NCBI RefSeq assembly: GCF_042678385.1
Contig: NZ_JBHUDY010000003.1
Span: 1-64,000, forward strand
Length of the DNA: 64,000 nucleotides
Source of the DNA: Sphingomonas_B tabacisoli
GTDB taxonomy: Bacteria > Pseudomonadota > Alphaproteobacteria > Sphingomonadales > Sphingomonadaceae
Reading direction: 5' to 3'
Under the pieces are notes generated by a model that was not told where the DNA came from, ran no database searches, and saw nothing but the letters and a program-made list of their open reading frames with translations. Positions 55,075 to 63,188 of this stretch are shown here, piece after piece. Position 1 is the first letter of the stretch; each line of letters starts with the position of its first letter. The position numbers and the translations under genes are program-made.

Positions 55075-55203
55075 GCCCCTCTCCCGCTTGCGGGAGAGGG
55101 AGGGGCCCAGCGCTTTGGCGCTGGGAGGGTGAGGGTAAGGGTGAGGACTGCCCTCACCCGTCTCGCTTCGCTCGCCACCCTCTCCCGCAAGCGGGAGAGG
55201 GGC
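55075..55203. repeat. composite palindromic repeat inside the serC-serA group
   Basis: GCCCCTCTCCCGC-TTGC-GGGAGAGGGAGGGGC ... CCCTCTCCCGC-AAGC-GGGAGAGGGGC, with inner arms CCCAGCGC/GCGCTGGG and TGAGGG/CCCTCA. It is a CTCTCCC variant of the intergenic family. It fills most of the 149 bases between serC and serA, so it is transcribed and may change the ratio of the two products. Confidence 0.88.
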
Positions 55204-55209
55204 TGATTG

Positions 55210-56394
55210 TCACGCGCGGATCGAATGCCACGCCCAGTCGAGCCAAGGGCCGAGGGCTTCGATGTCGGCGGTGTCCACGGTGGCGCCGCACCAGATGCGC
55301 AGGCCGGGAGGGGCGTCGCGATAGCCGGCGACGTCGTAGGCGGCGTCTTCGGCTTCGAGCAGGGCGGCCAGCTTCTTGACGAGCGCGAGCTGCGCCGCTT
55401 CGTCCGCGCCGGCGACGGCCGAATCCGCGAACTTCAGGCAGACGCTGGTGTTCGAGCGGATCGCCGGATCGGCGACGAGATGGTCGAGCCAGTCATAGGC
55501 TTCCACGATCGCGTCGACCGCGGCGGCGTTGGCGTCGGCGCGAGCGACGAGTGCTTCGAGGCCGCCGAGCCCCTTCGCCCATTCCAGCGCGAAGATATAA
55601 TCCTCGATCACCAGCATCGAGGGCGTGTTGATCGTCTCGCCCTGGAAAATGCCTTCGATCAGCTTGCCGCCTTTGGTCATGCGGAAGATCTTCGGGAGCG
55701 GCCAGGCCGGCGTGTAGCTTTCCAGCCGCTCGACCGCGCGGGGGCCGAGGATCAGGACGCCGTGGCCGCCCTCGCCGCCCAGCACTTTCTGGAAGCTGAA
55801 AGTGGTGACGTCGAGCTTGTCCCAGGGAAGCGGCGTCGCGAAGGCGGCGCTGGTCGCGTCGGCGAAGGTCAGGCCCTCGCGGCCGGCCGGAATCCAGTCG
55901 CCGTCGGGCACGCGGGCGCCGGAGGTGGTGCCGTTCCAGGTGAAAATCACATCGTTGGTGAAATCGACCGCGGCGAGGTCGGGGATCGCGCCATAGGGCG
56001 CCTTCAGCACCTTGGGATCGAGCTTAAGCTGCTTGACCGCGTCGGTGACCCAACCTTCACCGAAGCTTTCCCAGGCGAGAAGCGTGACCGGCCGCGCGCC
56101 GAGCATCGACCACATCGCCATTTCGACGGCGCCGGTATCCGACGCGGGGACGATCCCGATGCGGTGCGTGTCGGGCACCTGCAGCACTTCGCGGGTGAGG
56201 TCGATCGCGTATTGGAGCCGGCTCTTGCCGAGCTTCGAGCGGTGGGAGCGGCCGAGCGATCCGTGCGGCAATCTTTCGAGCGCCCAGCCCGGCGGCTTGG
56301 CGCACGGGCCCGACGAGAAATACGGGCGATTCGGCTTTTCGGTGGGGCGGTCCGGACGCACTTCGGGCGTCGGTTCGGCAACAACATCAGTCAT
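55210..56394 (-). CDS. serC: phosphoserine transaminase
   Basis: 394 residues. This fold-type I PLP aminotransferase converts 3-phosphohydroxypyruvate and glutamate to phosphoserine in the second step of serine synthesis. Features: FSSGPCAKPPGWALERL, SDTGAVEMAMW, TWNGTTSGARVP and the PLP lysine in TFSFQKVLGGEGGHGVL. The length fits the alphaproteobacterial type. It is first in the serC-serA-hisZ group. The leader carries a structured RNA candidate that covers the Shine-Dalgarno site. Confidence 0.96.
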   Translation of the reverse strand: MTDVVAEPTPEVRPDRPTEKPNRPYFSSGPCAKPPGWALERLPHGSLGRSHRSKLGKSRLQYAIDLTREVLQVPDTHRIGIVPASDTGAVEMAMWSMLGARPVTLLAWESFGEGWVTDAVKQLKLDPKVLKAPYGAIPDLAAVDFTNDVIFTWNGTTSGARVPDGDWIPAGREGLTFADATSAAFATPLPWDKLDVTTFSFQKVLGGEGGHGVLILGPRAVERLESYTPAWPLPKIFRMTKGGKLIEGIFQGETINTPSMLVIEDYIFALEWAKGLGGLEALVARADANAAAVDAIVEAYDWLDHLVADPAIRSNTSVCLKFADSAVAGADEAAQLALVKKLAALLEAEDAAYDVAGYRDAPPGLRIWCGATVDTADIEALGPWLDWAWHSIRA

Positions 56395-56490
56395 GTATCT
56401 CTCCTCGCAGAGAGCGCGCGCCGCGTTGGGACGGCGTGGCCCGCCGACGGCCTTAGCGGCGGATCGCGCGATGTCAACGAGGGGCCGATT
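56395..56490 (-). promoter_or_regulatory. serC leader RNA candidate with Shine-Dalgarno-hiding hairpin
   Basis: On the minus strand CCGCCG (56462-56457) pairs with CGGCGG (56446-56441), further GC stems follow, and CTCTC-TGCGAG-GAGAG (56414-56399) places the Shine-Dalgarno GAGGAG (56406-56401) in a hairpin just before the ATG. A serC leader motif is known upstream of serC in some alphaproteobacteria; this matches it in position and style, but I could not align it. No metabolite ligand is known to me. Confidence 0.5.
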
Positions 56491-56637
56491 TCGTCCCGAT
56501 CCGGGACGGCGCCAGACGCTAATATAGGCTGCAGTATTTTCGTTTCCGCGACTCGGGCGGATAAGCTATAGGATGGTTAACGAAGAGCAAAAATCACTGG
56601 GTCGGCGCGCAAACTTGTTGATCTGGGGGGTTTTCTT

Positions 56638-57297
56638 ATGAAAACGACACTCTTCCTGTTAGCTACTGCCTCTGCCCTCGTCAGCGCTACTCCTTCCGCT
56701 GCCGCGGTCATCATCGACTTCAACAATGTGCAGACGGCCGAGAATGTGCTGTTCTCCTCGTCGACGTCCGTGGCGTCGCCGACCGTGACCGGCCAGACGA
56801 ACCAGACGCATGTCGATGTGACGTTCGCGAACATCCTCGGTCTGCTGAAGGATGCGAGCGGCCAATCGTCCACGACCAATGCCGGCGGCACCCTGCGGGG
56901 CACGACCAGCGTCAACATCGCGAGCGGCTTCACTTTCACCGCAGCCGAGTTCCAGCTTCCCGGCAACCCGGGCAACCCGCCGCCGCCTGAAGCGAACAGC
57001 GTGTTCGTCGAGGCTTTCGGCCTTGGTGGGGGCGTGATCGGCACCGCAACCCTGGCGCTCGACGGCAATGGCGAGAACCGCATCCGGATCGTCGGCAATG
57101 CCGGCGAAGTGTTCACCGGCTTCCGCGTGACGCTGAGCCCGCAAGACGCGGTCACCGAGTCGATGAAGCAGGTCCGGTTGGGCGGCGTTGCGGCGGCCGT
57201 GCCGGAACCGGCGACCTGGGCGATGATGCTGGGCGGCTTCGGTCTGCTCGGCGCAGCGGCGCGGCGGCGTCACCGCACGACTGTCACCTTTGCCTGA
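56638..57297 (+). CDS. PEPxxWA-CTERM sorting domain-containing protein
   Basis: 219 residues. Signal peptide (MKTTLFLLATASALVSATPSAAA), a beta-rich secreted domain without a recognised fold, Pro-rich LPGNPGNPPPP (about 108-118) and a C-terminal sorting signal: VPEPATWAMMLGG, a short hydrophobic stretch, then AARRRHR. The PEPxxWA form is typical of sphingomonads and is recognised by exosortase, which cuts and anchors or releases the protein. It is probably an exported surface protein. An unrelated-looking but similarly signalled protein follows. The function is unknown. Confidence 0.92.
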   Translation: MKTTLFLLATASALVSATPSAAAVIIDFNNVQTAENVLFSSSTSVASPTVTGQTNQTHVDVTFANILGLLKDASGQSSTTNAGGTLRGTTSVNIASGFTFTAAEFQLPGNPGNPPPPEANSVFVEAFGLGGGVIGTATLALDGNGENRIRIVGNAGEVFTGFRVTLSPQDAVTESMKQVRLGGVAAAVPEPATWAMMLGGFGLLGAAARRRHRTTVTFA

Positions 57298-57315
57298 AAC
57301 ATCGGGCTACGACAG

Positions 57316-57344
57316 AAAAGGGCGCCTCCGGGCGCCCTTTTTTT
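57316..57344 (+). terminator. intrinsic terminator
   Basis: AAAAGGGCGCC-TCC-GGGCGCCCTTTT with a run of seven T, 19 bases after the first PEP-CTERM stop. It separates the two PEP-CTERM genes. Confidence 0.85.
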
Positions 57345-57509
57345 GCAGTATTCTCAGCTTTGGCGACTGTCCCGATGTGGAACGGCCTCGTGCGTGACCG
57401 GAATTAACGATTCTTTTACTATCGGCCGTCCGGTAAAACCTGTAGAACCGATCCAAACAAAAGATGAAAACGGGCGCTTGTCGCTTAACTTTTTGTAATC
57501 GGGGGTTTT

Positions 57510-58214
57510 ATGAATTTCAGAACAGCGTTCCTCGCTGCGGCTGGTGCCGCGGCGATCGGTCTTACCGCACCGGCGTCGGCGGCGACCGTCGTTCTCAACG
57601 CCGGCTCGCCGAAGACCTTTACGATGAACTTCAACGGCTTCACCAGCGCGGCGCAAGCGCCGCTGCCTGGCCTGACCGCGAAGATCGATTTCAGCTTTCT
57701 CGGCCGCGTCGGCAATGCGTATAATTTCAGCTACAAGCTGACGAACACGTCGTCGGCGCCGATCGATTCGACCCAGCTCGTCATCTTCGGCTTCAACACC
57801 GATCCGAACGTTTCGAGTGTGTCGACGGGCGCGAACGACCAGTTCAACATCACGGCGTCGGGCAACCAGCCGAACGGGCTCGCCTCGATCGATCTTTGCT
57901 TCAAGGACGCCGGCCAGACGAACAATTGCACCGGGGCGCAGGGCAATAGCGGCCTTGCCAAGGGCGCGTTCGCGAACGGCACCTTCTCGCTGGTCTTCAA
58001 CAGCGTGATCGACAAGGTCACCCTGTCGGACTTCTCGGTTCGCTACCAGGCGCTGAACTCGACGCAGCTCGGCATCAGCGGCGGTTCGGCCTCGGGCCTC
58101 GGCACCATCGCGGCGGTGCCCGAACCGGCGACCTGGGCGATGATGATCGGCGGTTTCGGCCTGATCGGCGCCGCCGCGCGCCGCCGTCAGCGCACCGCGG
58201 TTACCTACGCCTGA
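57510..58214 (+). CDS. PEPxxWA-CTERM sorting domain-containing protein
   Basis: 234 residues. Signal peptide (MNFRTAFLAAAGAAAIGLTAPASAA), a beta-rich body with a single Cys pair (DLCFKDAGQTNNCTG) and the sorting signal VPEPATWAMMIGGFGLIGAAARRRQR. The tail is nearly identical to the protein before it, while the bodies differ. A Gly/Ser-rich segment (SGGSASGLG) precedes the signal. It has its own promoter space (57345-57509) and terminator. Its role is unknown; export and exosortase processing are inferred from the signal. Confidence 0.92.
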   Translation: MNFRTAFLAAAGAAAIGLTAPASAATVVLNAGSPKTFTMNFNGFTSAAQAPLPGLTAKIDFSFLGRVGNAYNFSYKLTNTSSAPIDSTQLVIFGFNTDPNVSSVSTGANDQFNITASGNQPNGLASIDLCFKDAGQTNNCTGAQGNSGLAKGAFANGTFSLVFNSVIDKVTLSDFSVRYQALNSTQLGISGGSASGLGTIAAVPEPATWAMMIGGFGLIGAAARRRQRTAVTYA

Positions 58215-58237
58215 GACCTTGGTCTCTCGTACAGCGG

Positions 58238-58266
58238 AAGGGGCGGCTTCGGCCGCCCCTTTTTTG
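58238..58266 (+). terminator. intrinsic terminator
   Basis: AAGGGGCGGC-TTC-GGCCGCCCCTT with a T tract, 23 bases after the second PEP-CTERM stop. Confidence 0.85.
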
Positions 58267-58345
58267 TTGCGCTTCGACTCAGGCGCCGCACGGCTGACCG
58301 CGCGGGCGATTCCCATGCCGCGGCCGGCGTGACACGATCCGTGGC

Positions 58346-58996
58346 ATGGGGCGGCGCGATCGGGCGATCCTTGTGGCAGGGCTGTTGCTGGCGTCGTGCA
58401 CGGGCGGCGTCGACGAACGCCGTGCGCCGGCGCCGCAGCCGCCCAACCGGCTGACGATCGATTCGCCGCAGACACGCGTCTGCCTCGCCAATCTGGGCCA
58501 GCTCGCCCGGTTCGAGCCGCTGCCCGACCGCGATTATGGCGGCGGCTGTTTCACCTTTGCGAGCGTCAGGCTGACCGAAGCCGGCGTGCCGATCGGCAAT
58601 CTGGGCGCGATGAGCTGTCCGCTGGCGGCGACGTTTACGGCGTGGGTGCGCAACGGCGTGATGCCGGCGGCGCGGCTGTATCTGGGCAGCGACCTGGCGC
58701 GCGTGGAGACGTTCGGCAGCTATTCGTGCCGCAACATCAACAGCCGGCAGAGCGGCAACCGCTCCGAGCATGCGACCGCCAATGCCGTGGACGTCAGCGG
58801 CTTTCTGCTGAAGGACGGACGGCGCGTGACGATCCGGCAAGACTGGGCCTCGCCGGATCCGGGCGTGAAAAGCTTTCTCGTCGCGATCCACACATCCGCC
58901 TGCCGGCGGTTCAAGACGGTGCTCAGCCCGGATTACAACGCGCTCCACGCCGACCATTTTCACCTCGACATGGGGCGCGGCCCGTTCTGCCGGTGA
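58346..58996 (+). CDS. extensin-like family lipoprotein
   Basis: 216 residues. The N-terminal signal ends with LLLASCTGG (a lipobox with C18), so it is likely a lipoprotein. The body matches the extensin-like C-terminal domain (PF06904-type): YGGGCFTF, LGAMSCPLAATFTAWV and the metal-binding pattern SEHATANAVDVSGF (H-x6-D) with HADHFHLDMG (H-x-H), as in M15-type peptidoglycan carboxypeptidases. Four cysteines may form disulfides. The enzyme role on the cell wall is a family inference. Confidence 0.9.
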   Translation: MGRRDRAILVAGLLLASCTGGVDERRAPAPQPPNRLTIDSPQTRVCLANLGQLARFEPLPDRDYGGGCFTFASVRLTEAGVPIGNLGAMSCPLAATFTAWVRNGVMPAARLYLGSDLARVETFGSYSCRNINSRQSGNRSEHATANAVDVSGFLLKDGRRVTIRQDWASPDPGVKSFLVAIHTSACRRFKTVLSPDYNALHADHFHLDMGRGPFCR

Positions 58997-59034
58997 TTGC
59001 CCGTTAACTATGATGGGCCTAAGCCCGGCCGCTT

Positions 59035-59907
59035 ATGACTGACACAAGAGTACCGGCGCGCGTCTTTCCGAACGCGCAAGACGAGGCGGAAGCCGCCAAG
59101 AACCTCACCCAGACCCCCCAGACCACGCACCCGGCCTATCGGCTGGCGTTCCAGGACACCGACTTCCTGCTGCGCGAGGATCTGCGGCCCGTCCGCTTCC
59201 AGCTCGAGCTGCTGAAGCCGGAGCTGCTGCTCGACGAAGCGCGGATCGCCTCGACCTTCGTGTTCTACGGCTCTGCGCGAATCCCCGAGCCGTCCAAGGC
59301 GGAAGTGCTGCGCGAAGCGGCGACCGACGAATTCGGCAAGCGCGTCGCCGAGCGGCTGATCGCCAAGGCGAAATATTACGATGTGGCGCGCGAGCTGGCG
59401 CAGCTCGCCAGCCATTGCCCGCGCGACCTGGAGGGCAAAAGGCACTTCGTCGTCTGCTCGGGCGGCGGGCCCTCAATCATGGAAGCGGCCAATCGCGGCG
59501 CGGAAGAGGTCGGGGCGGAATCGATCGGCCTCAACATCATGCTGCCGCACGAGCAGACGCCCAACCCCTATGTGACACCGTCGCTCAGTTTCCAGTTCCA
59601 CTATTTCGCGCTGCGCAAGATGCACTTCCTGCTGCGCGCGCGGGCGGTGGCGGTGTTCCCCGGCGGCTTCGGCACGTTCGACGAGACGTTCGAGCTGCTG
59701 ACGCTGATCCAGACGGGCAAGGTCTCGCCGATCCCGGTGCTGATGTACGGCCGCGAATTCTGGGAGCGCGTCGTCGATTTCGAGGCGCTGGCCGAGGAAG
59801 GCGTGATCTCACGGAAAGACCTCGACCTGTTCCACTTCGTCGAGACGGCGGAAGAGGGTTGGGAATACGTCCGCAAATGGTGGCGCGACCGGCCCTTGGC
59901 GGCTTGA
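59035..59907 (+). CDS. LOG family (lysine decarboxylase-like) protein
   Basis: 290 residues. The Rossmann-like LOG family shows VFYGSARIPEP, CSGGGPSIMEAANRGAEEVG (about 140-160) and the signature PGGFGTFDETFE (about 207-218). Known members release cytokinin or AMP-type nucleotides from precursors, as phosphoribohydrolases; many bacterial ones are pyrimidine or purine 5'-monophosphate nucleosidases. The N-terminal extension (about 1-70) is longer than in the short LOG type and matches the longer bacterial group. The substrate is not shown. Confidence 0.92.
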   Translation: MTDTRVPARVFPNAQDEAEAAKNLTQTPQTTHPAYRLAFQDTDFLLREDLRPVRFQLELLKPELLLDEARIASTFVFYGSARIPEPSKAEVLREAATDEFGKRVAERLIAKAKYYDVARELAQLASHCPRDLEGKRHFVVCSGGGPSIMEAANRGAEEVGAESIGLNIMLPHEQTPNPYVTPSLSFQFHYFALRKMHFLLRARAVAVFPGGFGTFDETFELLTLIQTGKVSPIPVLMYGREFWERVVDFEALAEEGVISRKDLDLFHFVETAEEGWEYVRKWWRDRPLAA

Positions 59908-59927
59908 GGGCTAGGGCACCTCAAACC

Positions 59928-60009
59928 GTCCATGCCGAGCGAAGTCGAGGCACGCACTCTCTAAGAACACGTAGGTTATTCAGTGCGTCTCTCGACTTCG
60001 GGATGGACG
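59928..60009. repeat. imperfect palindromic repeat, third type
   Basis: CGTCCATGCCGAGCGAAGTC-GAGGCACGCACT and the inverted AGTGCGTCTCTC-GACTTCGGGATGGACG around an AT-richer core. It is not obviously the same family as the CCCTCCC or the TTCGGGCTGAG types, though it shares a similar size. It lies between a plus-strand gene and a minus-strand gene end. Confidence 0.75.
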
Positions 60010-60023
60010 ATCCTGTTGCTAAG

Positions 60024-60278
60024 CTAATCCTGGGCATGCGGCGGGGGCTGGTCGTCGCGGGTGTCAGCGGCGCTGTTGTCCGGGTTGCGGTCGGGCTGGC
60101 GGCTGCCGTGCTCGGTATTGGCGAGCGTCGCCGGATCGGGCGCGGGCGGATGCGCCGAGGGGGTCGGGCTGGCGCTGGGGGACGGGGTCGCGGTCGGGCT
60201 TGGCGTGGGCGTCGGCGACGGGCTCGGGGCCTGGAACGCGGCGAGCAGCAGGGCGGCGGCGGCGATCAGGATGCGCAT
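60024..60278 (-). CDS. small secreted Pro/Ser/Thr-rich protein
   Basis: 84 residues. Signal peptide (MRILIAAAALLLAAFQA) followed by a Pro-Ser-Thr repeat (SPSPTPTPSPTATPSPSASPTPS) and an acidic, polar tail (NTEHGSRQPDRNPDNSA). GAGGAG lies seven bases before the ATG, which supports translation. It follows aroC by 51 bases. No known domain is seen. The low-complexity body could be a cell-wall spacer, but there is no anchor. Confidence 0.6.
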   Translation of the reverse strand: MRILIAAAALLLAAFQAPSPSPTPTPSPTATPSPSASPTPSAHPPAPDPATLANTEHGSRQPDRNPDNSAADTRDDQPPPHAQD

Positions 60279-60329
60279 GATGCTTCTCCTCGGAGCATCA
60301 AGCTTTCGGCAGGCGCGACGGTTCCGCGT

Positions 60330-61391
60330 TCACCCGCACTGGGCGCGGTGGAGCAATTTCTGGTCGGCGAGGACCAGCGCCATCATCGCCTCGACCACCG
60401 GCACGCCGCGGATGCCGACGCAGGGGTCGTGGCGGCCTTTGGTGGCGATCTCGGCGGCTTCGCCCGACCGAGTGACGGTTTCGACCGGAGTCAGGATCGA
60501 GCTGGTCGGCTTGAAGGCGACGCGCAGGCGCACCGGCTGACCGGTCGAGATACCGCCGGCGATGCCGCCGGCATGGTTGCTGTCGAAATCGGGGGCGCCG
60601 GTGCCGGGCCGCATGCGGTCGGCATTCTCTTCACCGCGCAGGCGTGCCGCGGCGAAGCCGTCGCCGATCTCGACGCCTTTGACCGCGTTGATCGACATCG
60701 CAGCGGCGGCGAGCTCGGAATCCAGCTTGGCGTAAAGCGGCGCGCCCCAGCCGGCAGGGACGCCGGTCGCCTCGCATTCGACCACCGCGCCCAAGGACGA
60801 GCCGGCCTTGCGCGCGGCGTCGATCGAGGCTTCCCAGCGCGCCGCGGCTTCGGGATCGGGGCAGAAGAAGGGATTGGCGGCGATCTGGTCGGCGTCGAAG
60901 TTCGCGATGGCGTCGCCGCCGACTTCGCTGACCCAGGCGCGGATCGTCACTTCAGGGATCACCAGCCGCGCGACGGCGCTGGCCGCAACGCGCGATGCCG
61001 TCTCGCGCGCCGAGGAGCGGCCGCCGCCGCGATAGTCGCGAAAGCCGTATTTGGCGTCATAGGCATAGTCGGCGTGGCCGGGGCGATAGGCTTGCGCCAC
61101 GTCCGAATAGTCCTTGGAGCGCTGGTCGACATTGTCGATCATCAGGCTGATCGGCGTGCCGGTGGTCCGCCCTTCGAAGACGCCGGAGAGGATGCGGACC
61201 TGGTCCGGCTCCTGCCGCTGCGTGGTGAAGCGCGACTGGCCCGGCCGGCGCTTGTCGAGCCAGGGCTGGATGTCGGCTTCGGAGAGCGAGAGCCCCGGCG
61301 GACAGCCATCGACCACGACGCCGATCGCTGGCCCGTGGCTCTCGCCCCAGGTCGTGAACCGGAAAACGCGGCCGAAGCTGTTGAAGCTCAT
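60330..61391 (-). CDS. aroC: chorismate synthase
   Basis: 353 residues. It makes chorismate from EPSP with reduced FMN, the last shikimate step feeding pheA and others. Signatures: TTWGESHGPAIGVVVDGCPPG at the N-terminus, GGGRSSARETASRVAA (about 130) and NHAGGIAGGISTGQPV (about 265). ATG 61391 overlaps the fabI stop by one base (TGATG). A longer in-frame start at 61571 has no coding resemblance to the family. It belongs to the dnaJ-yihY-fabI-aroC operon. Confidence 0.96.
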   Translation of the reverse strand: MSFNSFGRVFRFTTWGESHGPAIGVVVDGCPPGLSLSEADIQPWLDKRRPGQSRFTTQRQEPDQVRILSGVFEGRTTGTPISLMIDNVDQRSKDYSDVAQAYRPGHADYAYDAKYGFRDYRGGGRSSARETASRVAASAVARLVIPEVTIRAWVSEVGGDAIANFDADQIAANPFFCPDPEAAARWEASIDAARKAGSSLGAVVECEATGVPAGWGAPLYAKLDSELAAAAMSINAVKGVEIGDGFAAARLRGEENADRMRPGTGAPDFDSNHAGGIAGGISTGQPVRLRVAFKPTSSILTPVETVTRSGEAAEIATKGRHDPCVGIRGVPVVEAMMALVLADQKLLHRAQCG

Positions 61392-62194
61392 CAGGCGAGC
61401 GCGATGTCCGGGGCGTCGACCTGTTTCATGCCGACGACGTGGTAGCCGGCGTCGACATGATGGGTCTCGCCGGTGACGCCCGCGGCGAGGTCGCTGAGCA
61501 GATAGAGGCCGGCGCCGCCGACATCCTCGATGCTGACATTGCGGCGGAGCGGCGCGTTCAGCTCGTTCCATTTGAGGATGTAGCGGAAATCGCCGATGCC
61601 GGAGGCGGCAAGCGTCTTGATCGGTCCGGCCGAGATCGCGTTCACGCGGATGCCGTCGGGGCCAAGATCGTTTGCCAGATATTTGACGCTGGTTTCCAAC
61701 GCGGACTTGGCGACGCCCATGACGTTATAGTGCGGCACGACTTTCTCGGCGCCGTAATAGGAGAGCGTCAGCAGCGATCCGCCCGGCGCCATCATCTTCG
61801 CTGCGCGTTGGGCGACGGCAGTGAAGCTGTAAACGCTGATGTTCATCGTCATCAGGAAATCGTCGAGGCCGATGTCGTAATAGCGGCCGCGCAGCGCTTC
61901 CTTGTTGGTGTAGCCGATCGCGTGGACGACGAAGTCGATCGTCGGCCAGCGTGCGGCGAGCTCCTCGAAGGTGCGGTCGAGCGCGGCCATGTCCGACACG
62001 TCGCAATCCAGCAGGAAGTCGGAGCCGAGCTCGGCTGCGAGCGGGCGCACACGCTTTTCCAGCGCTTCGCCCTGATAGCTGAAAGCGAGCTCGGCGCCCG
62101 CTTCGCGCAGTTTCTTGGAAATGCCCCAGGCGAGGGAGCGCTCGTTCGCCAGGCCCATGATCAGGCCGCGCTTGCCCTTCATCAATTCATTCAC
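61391..62194 (-). CDS. fabI: enoyl-[acyl-carrier-protein] reductase (NADH)
   Basis: 267 residues. FabI reduces enoyl-ACP in each cycle of fatty acid synthesis and is the target of triclosan and isoniazid-type inhibitors in other bacteria. SDR-like fold: GLIMGLANERSLAWGI (about 9-24), VVHAIGYTNKEALRG and the active-site Y-x6-K in YNVMGVAK. ISAGPIKTLAASGI is also typical. The start is GTG 62194 because GGAGGAA lies eight bases before it, and GTGA overlaps the yihY stop; ATG 62182 is an alternative. Confidence 0.95.
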   Translation of the reverse strand: MNELMKGKRGLIMGLANERSLAWGISKKLREAGAELAFSYQGEALEKRVRPLAAELGSDFLLDCDVSDMAALDRTFEELAARWPTIDFVVHAIGYTNKEALRGRYYDIGLDDFLMTMNISVYSFTAVAQRAAKMMAPGGSLLTLSYYGAEKVVPHYNVMGVAKSALETSVKYLANDLGPDGIRVNAISAGPIKTLAASGIGDFRYILKWNELNAPLRRNVSIEDVGGAGLYLLSDLAAGVTGETHHVDAGYHVVGMKQVDAPDIALA

Positions 62195-63183
62195 TCGGCC
62201 GGTTCCTCCGGTTGTGCCTGGGGCTCCCTTAGCGCGCTCCGCGGAACAACCGCTAGTGCGGCGTTCAAGTGCGCGCCGAAGACGAGCCCCAGGCCGATGG
62301 TGAAGAAGTAGATCAGCGTGATCGTCACGCCCGCGAGCCCCCCATAGGTCAGGTCGTAATTGCTGAACAGGCCAAGCACGACGGGCAGCAGTGCCGTCAC
62401 CAGCAGCCACCAGGCCGCGACGAACAACGGACCCGGCCATTTGCGGCAATGGCGGCCGCGGTAGCGGCGGGGGGTGATGACCAGAAACAGCAAGTAGAAT
62501 GCGCCGAAGATGAACAGGCCGGGGATCAGCTTGATCGCATTGATCGTGAGCAACAGGGTTTCGTCGACAAAGGGGAAGAAGCGGGAGATGGCTTCCTGGA
62601 TCGCGGTCAGCACGGCCTGCAGCACGAACGAGAAGAGCACCAGCACGACCGATCCGATCACGGTCGCGGTGTAGCGGAGGCGGGCGCGCCAGAACGGCGC
62701 TTCGCTGCGCACGCCATAGGCGCGGTAGATGATGTCCTTGATGGTGGCGATGAAGCCCCCGCCGCTCCACAGCCCGCCGAGCGCGCCGAGCCAGAGCAGC
62801 GTGCCGGAGCGGGCGAGTAGCACGTCGTCGATCGGCTTTTGCAGCACGTCGGACACGTTGCGGGGGACCTGGGCGAGAAACTCGCTGACCGCGCGGGCGG
62901 TGGTTTCGCCCTGGCCGAAGGCGTGGGCGAGGGCGGCGACGGCGATGAAGAACGGGAAGATCGAGAGCAGGGTCAGATAGGCGATGTTGCCGGCATGGAT
63001 GAAGCCGTCGTTCCAGACGCCGGCGAAGGAGCGGCCGAGGATGACGCGGAAGCGCGAGCCCGGCTTCAGGTGCGCGAGCGTCTCATCGACCTTGATATGC
63101 GCCTTGAGCAGCCGCCGGCGGCGCGCTTCGGGGGTTTGCGGGGCGGGCCCCTCGGCCTCGATTTCGCGTTCGGCGGTGACCAC
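62191..63183 (-). CDS. YihY/virulence factor BrkB family membrane protein
   Basis: 330 residues with about six transmembrane segments (AYLTLLSIFPFFIAVAALAHA, LLWLGALGGLWSGGGF, VIGSVVLVLFSFVLQAVL, LIPGLFIFGAFYLLFLVI, LFVAAWWLLVTALLPVVLGLF, ITLIYFFTIGLGLVFGAHL). The first segment with the preceding DGFIHAGNIAYLTLLSIFPFF is the family signature. It was once labelled RNase BN but is a membrane protein of unknown function. It starts at GTG 63183, five bases after the dnaJ-like stop, without a clear Shine-Dalgarno site, and overlaps fabI by four bases. Confidence 0.9.
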   Translation of the reverse strand: MVTAEREIEAEGPAPQTPEARRRRLLKAHIKVDETLAHLKPGSRFRVILGRSFAGVWNDGFIHAGNIAYLTLLSIFPFFIAVAALAHAFGQGETTARAVSEFLAQVPRNVSDVLQKPIDDVLLARSGTLLWLGALGGLWSGGGFIATIKDIIYRAYGVRSEAPFWRARLRYTATVIGSVVLVLFSFVLQAVLTAIQEAISRFFPFVDETLLLTINAIKLIPGLFIFGAFYLLFLVITPRRYRGRHCRKWPGPLFVAAWWLLVTALLPVVLGLFSNYDLTYGGLAGVTITLIYFFTIGLGLVFGAHLNAALAVVPRSALREPQAQPEEPAE

Positions 63184-63188
63184 GAGGG

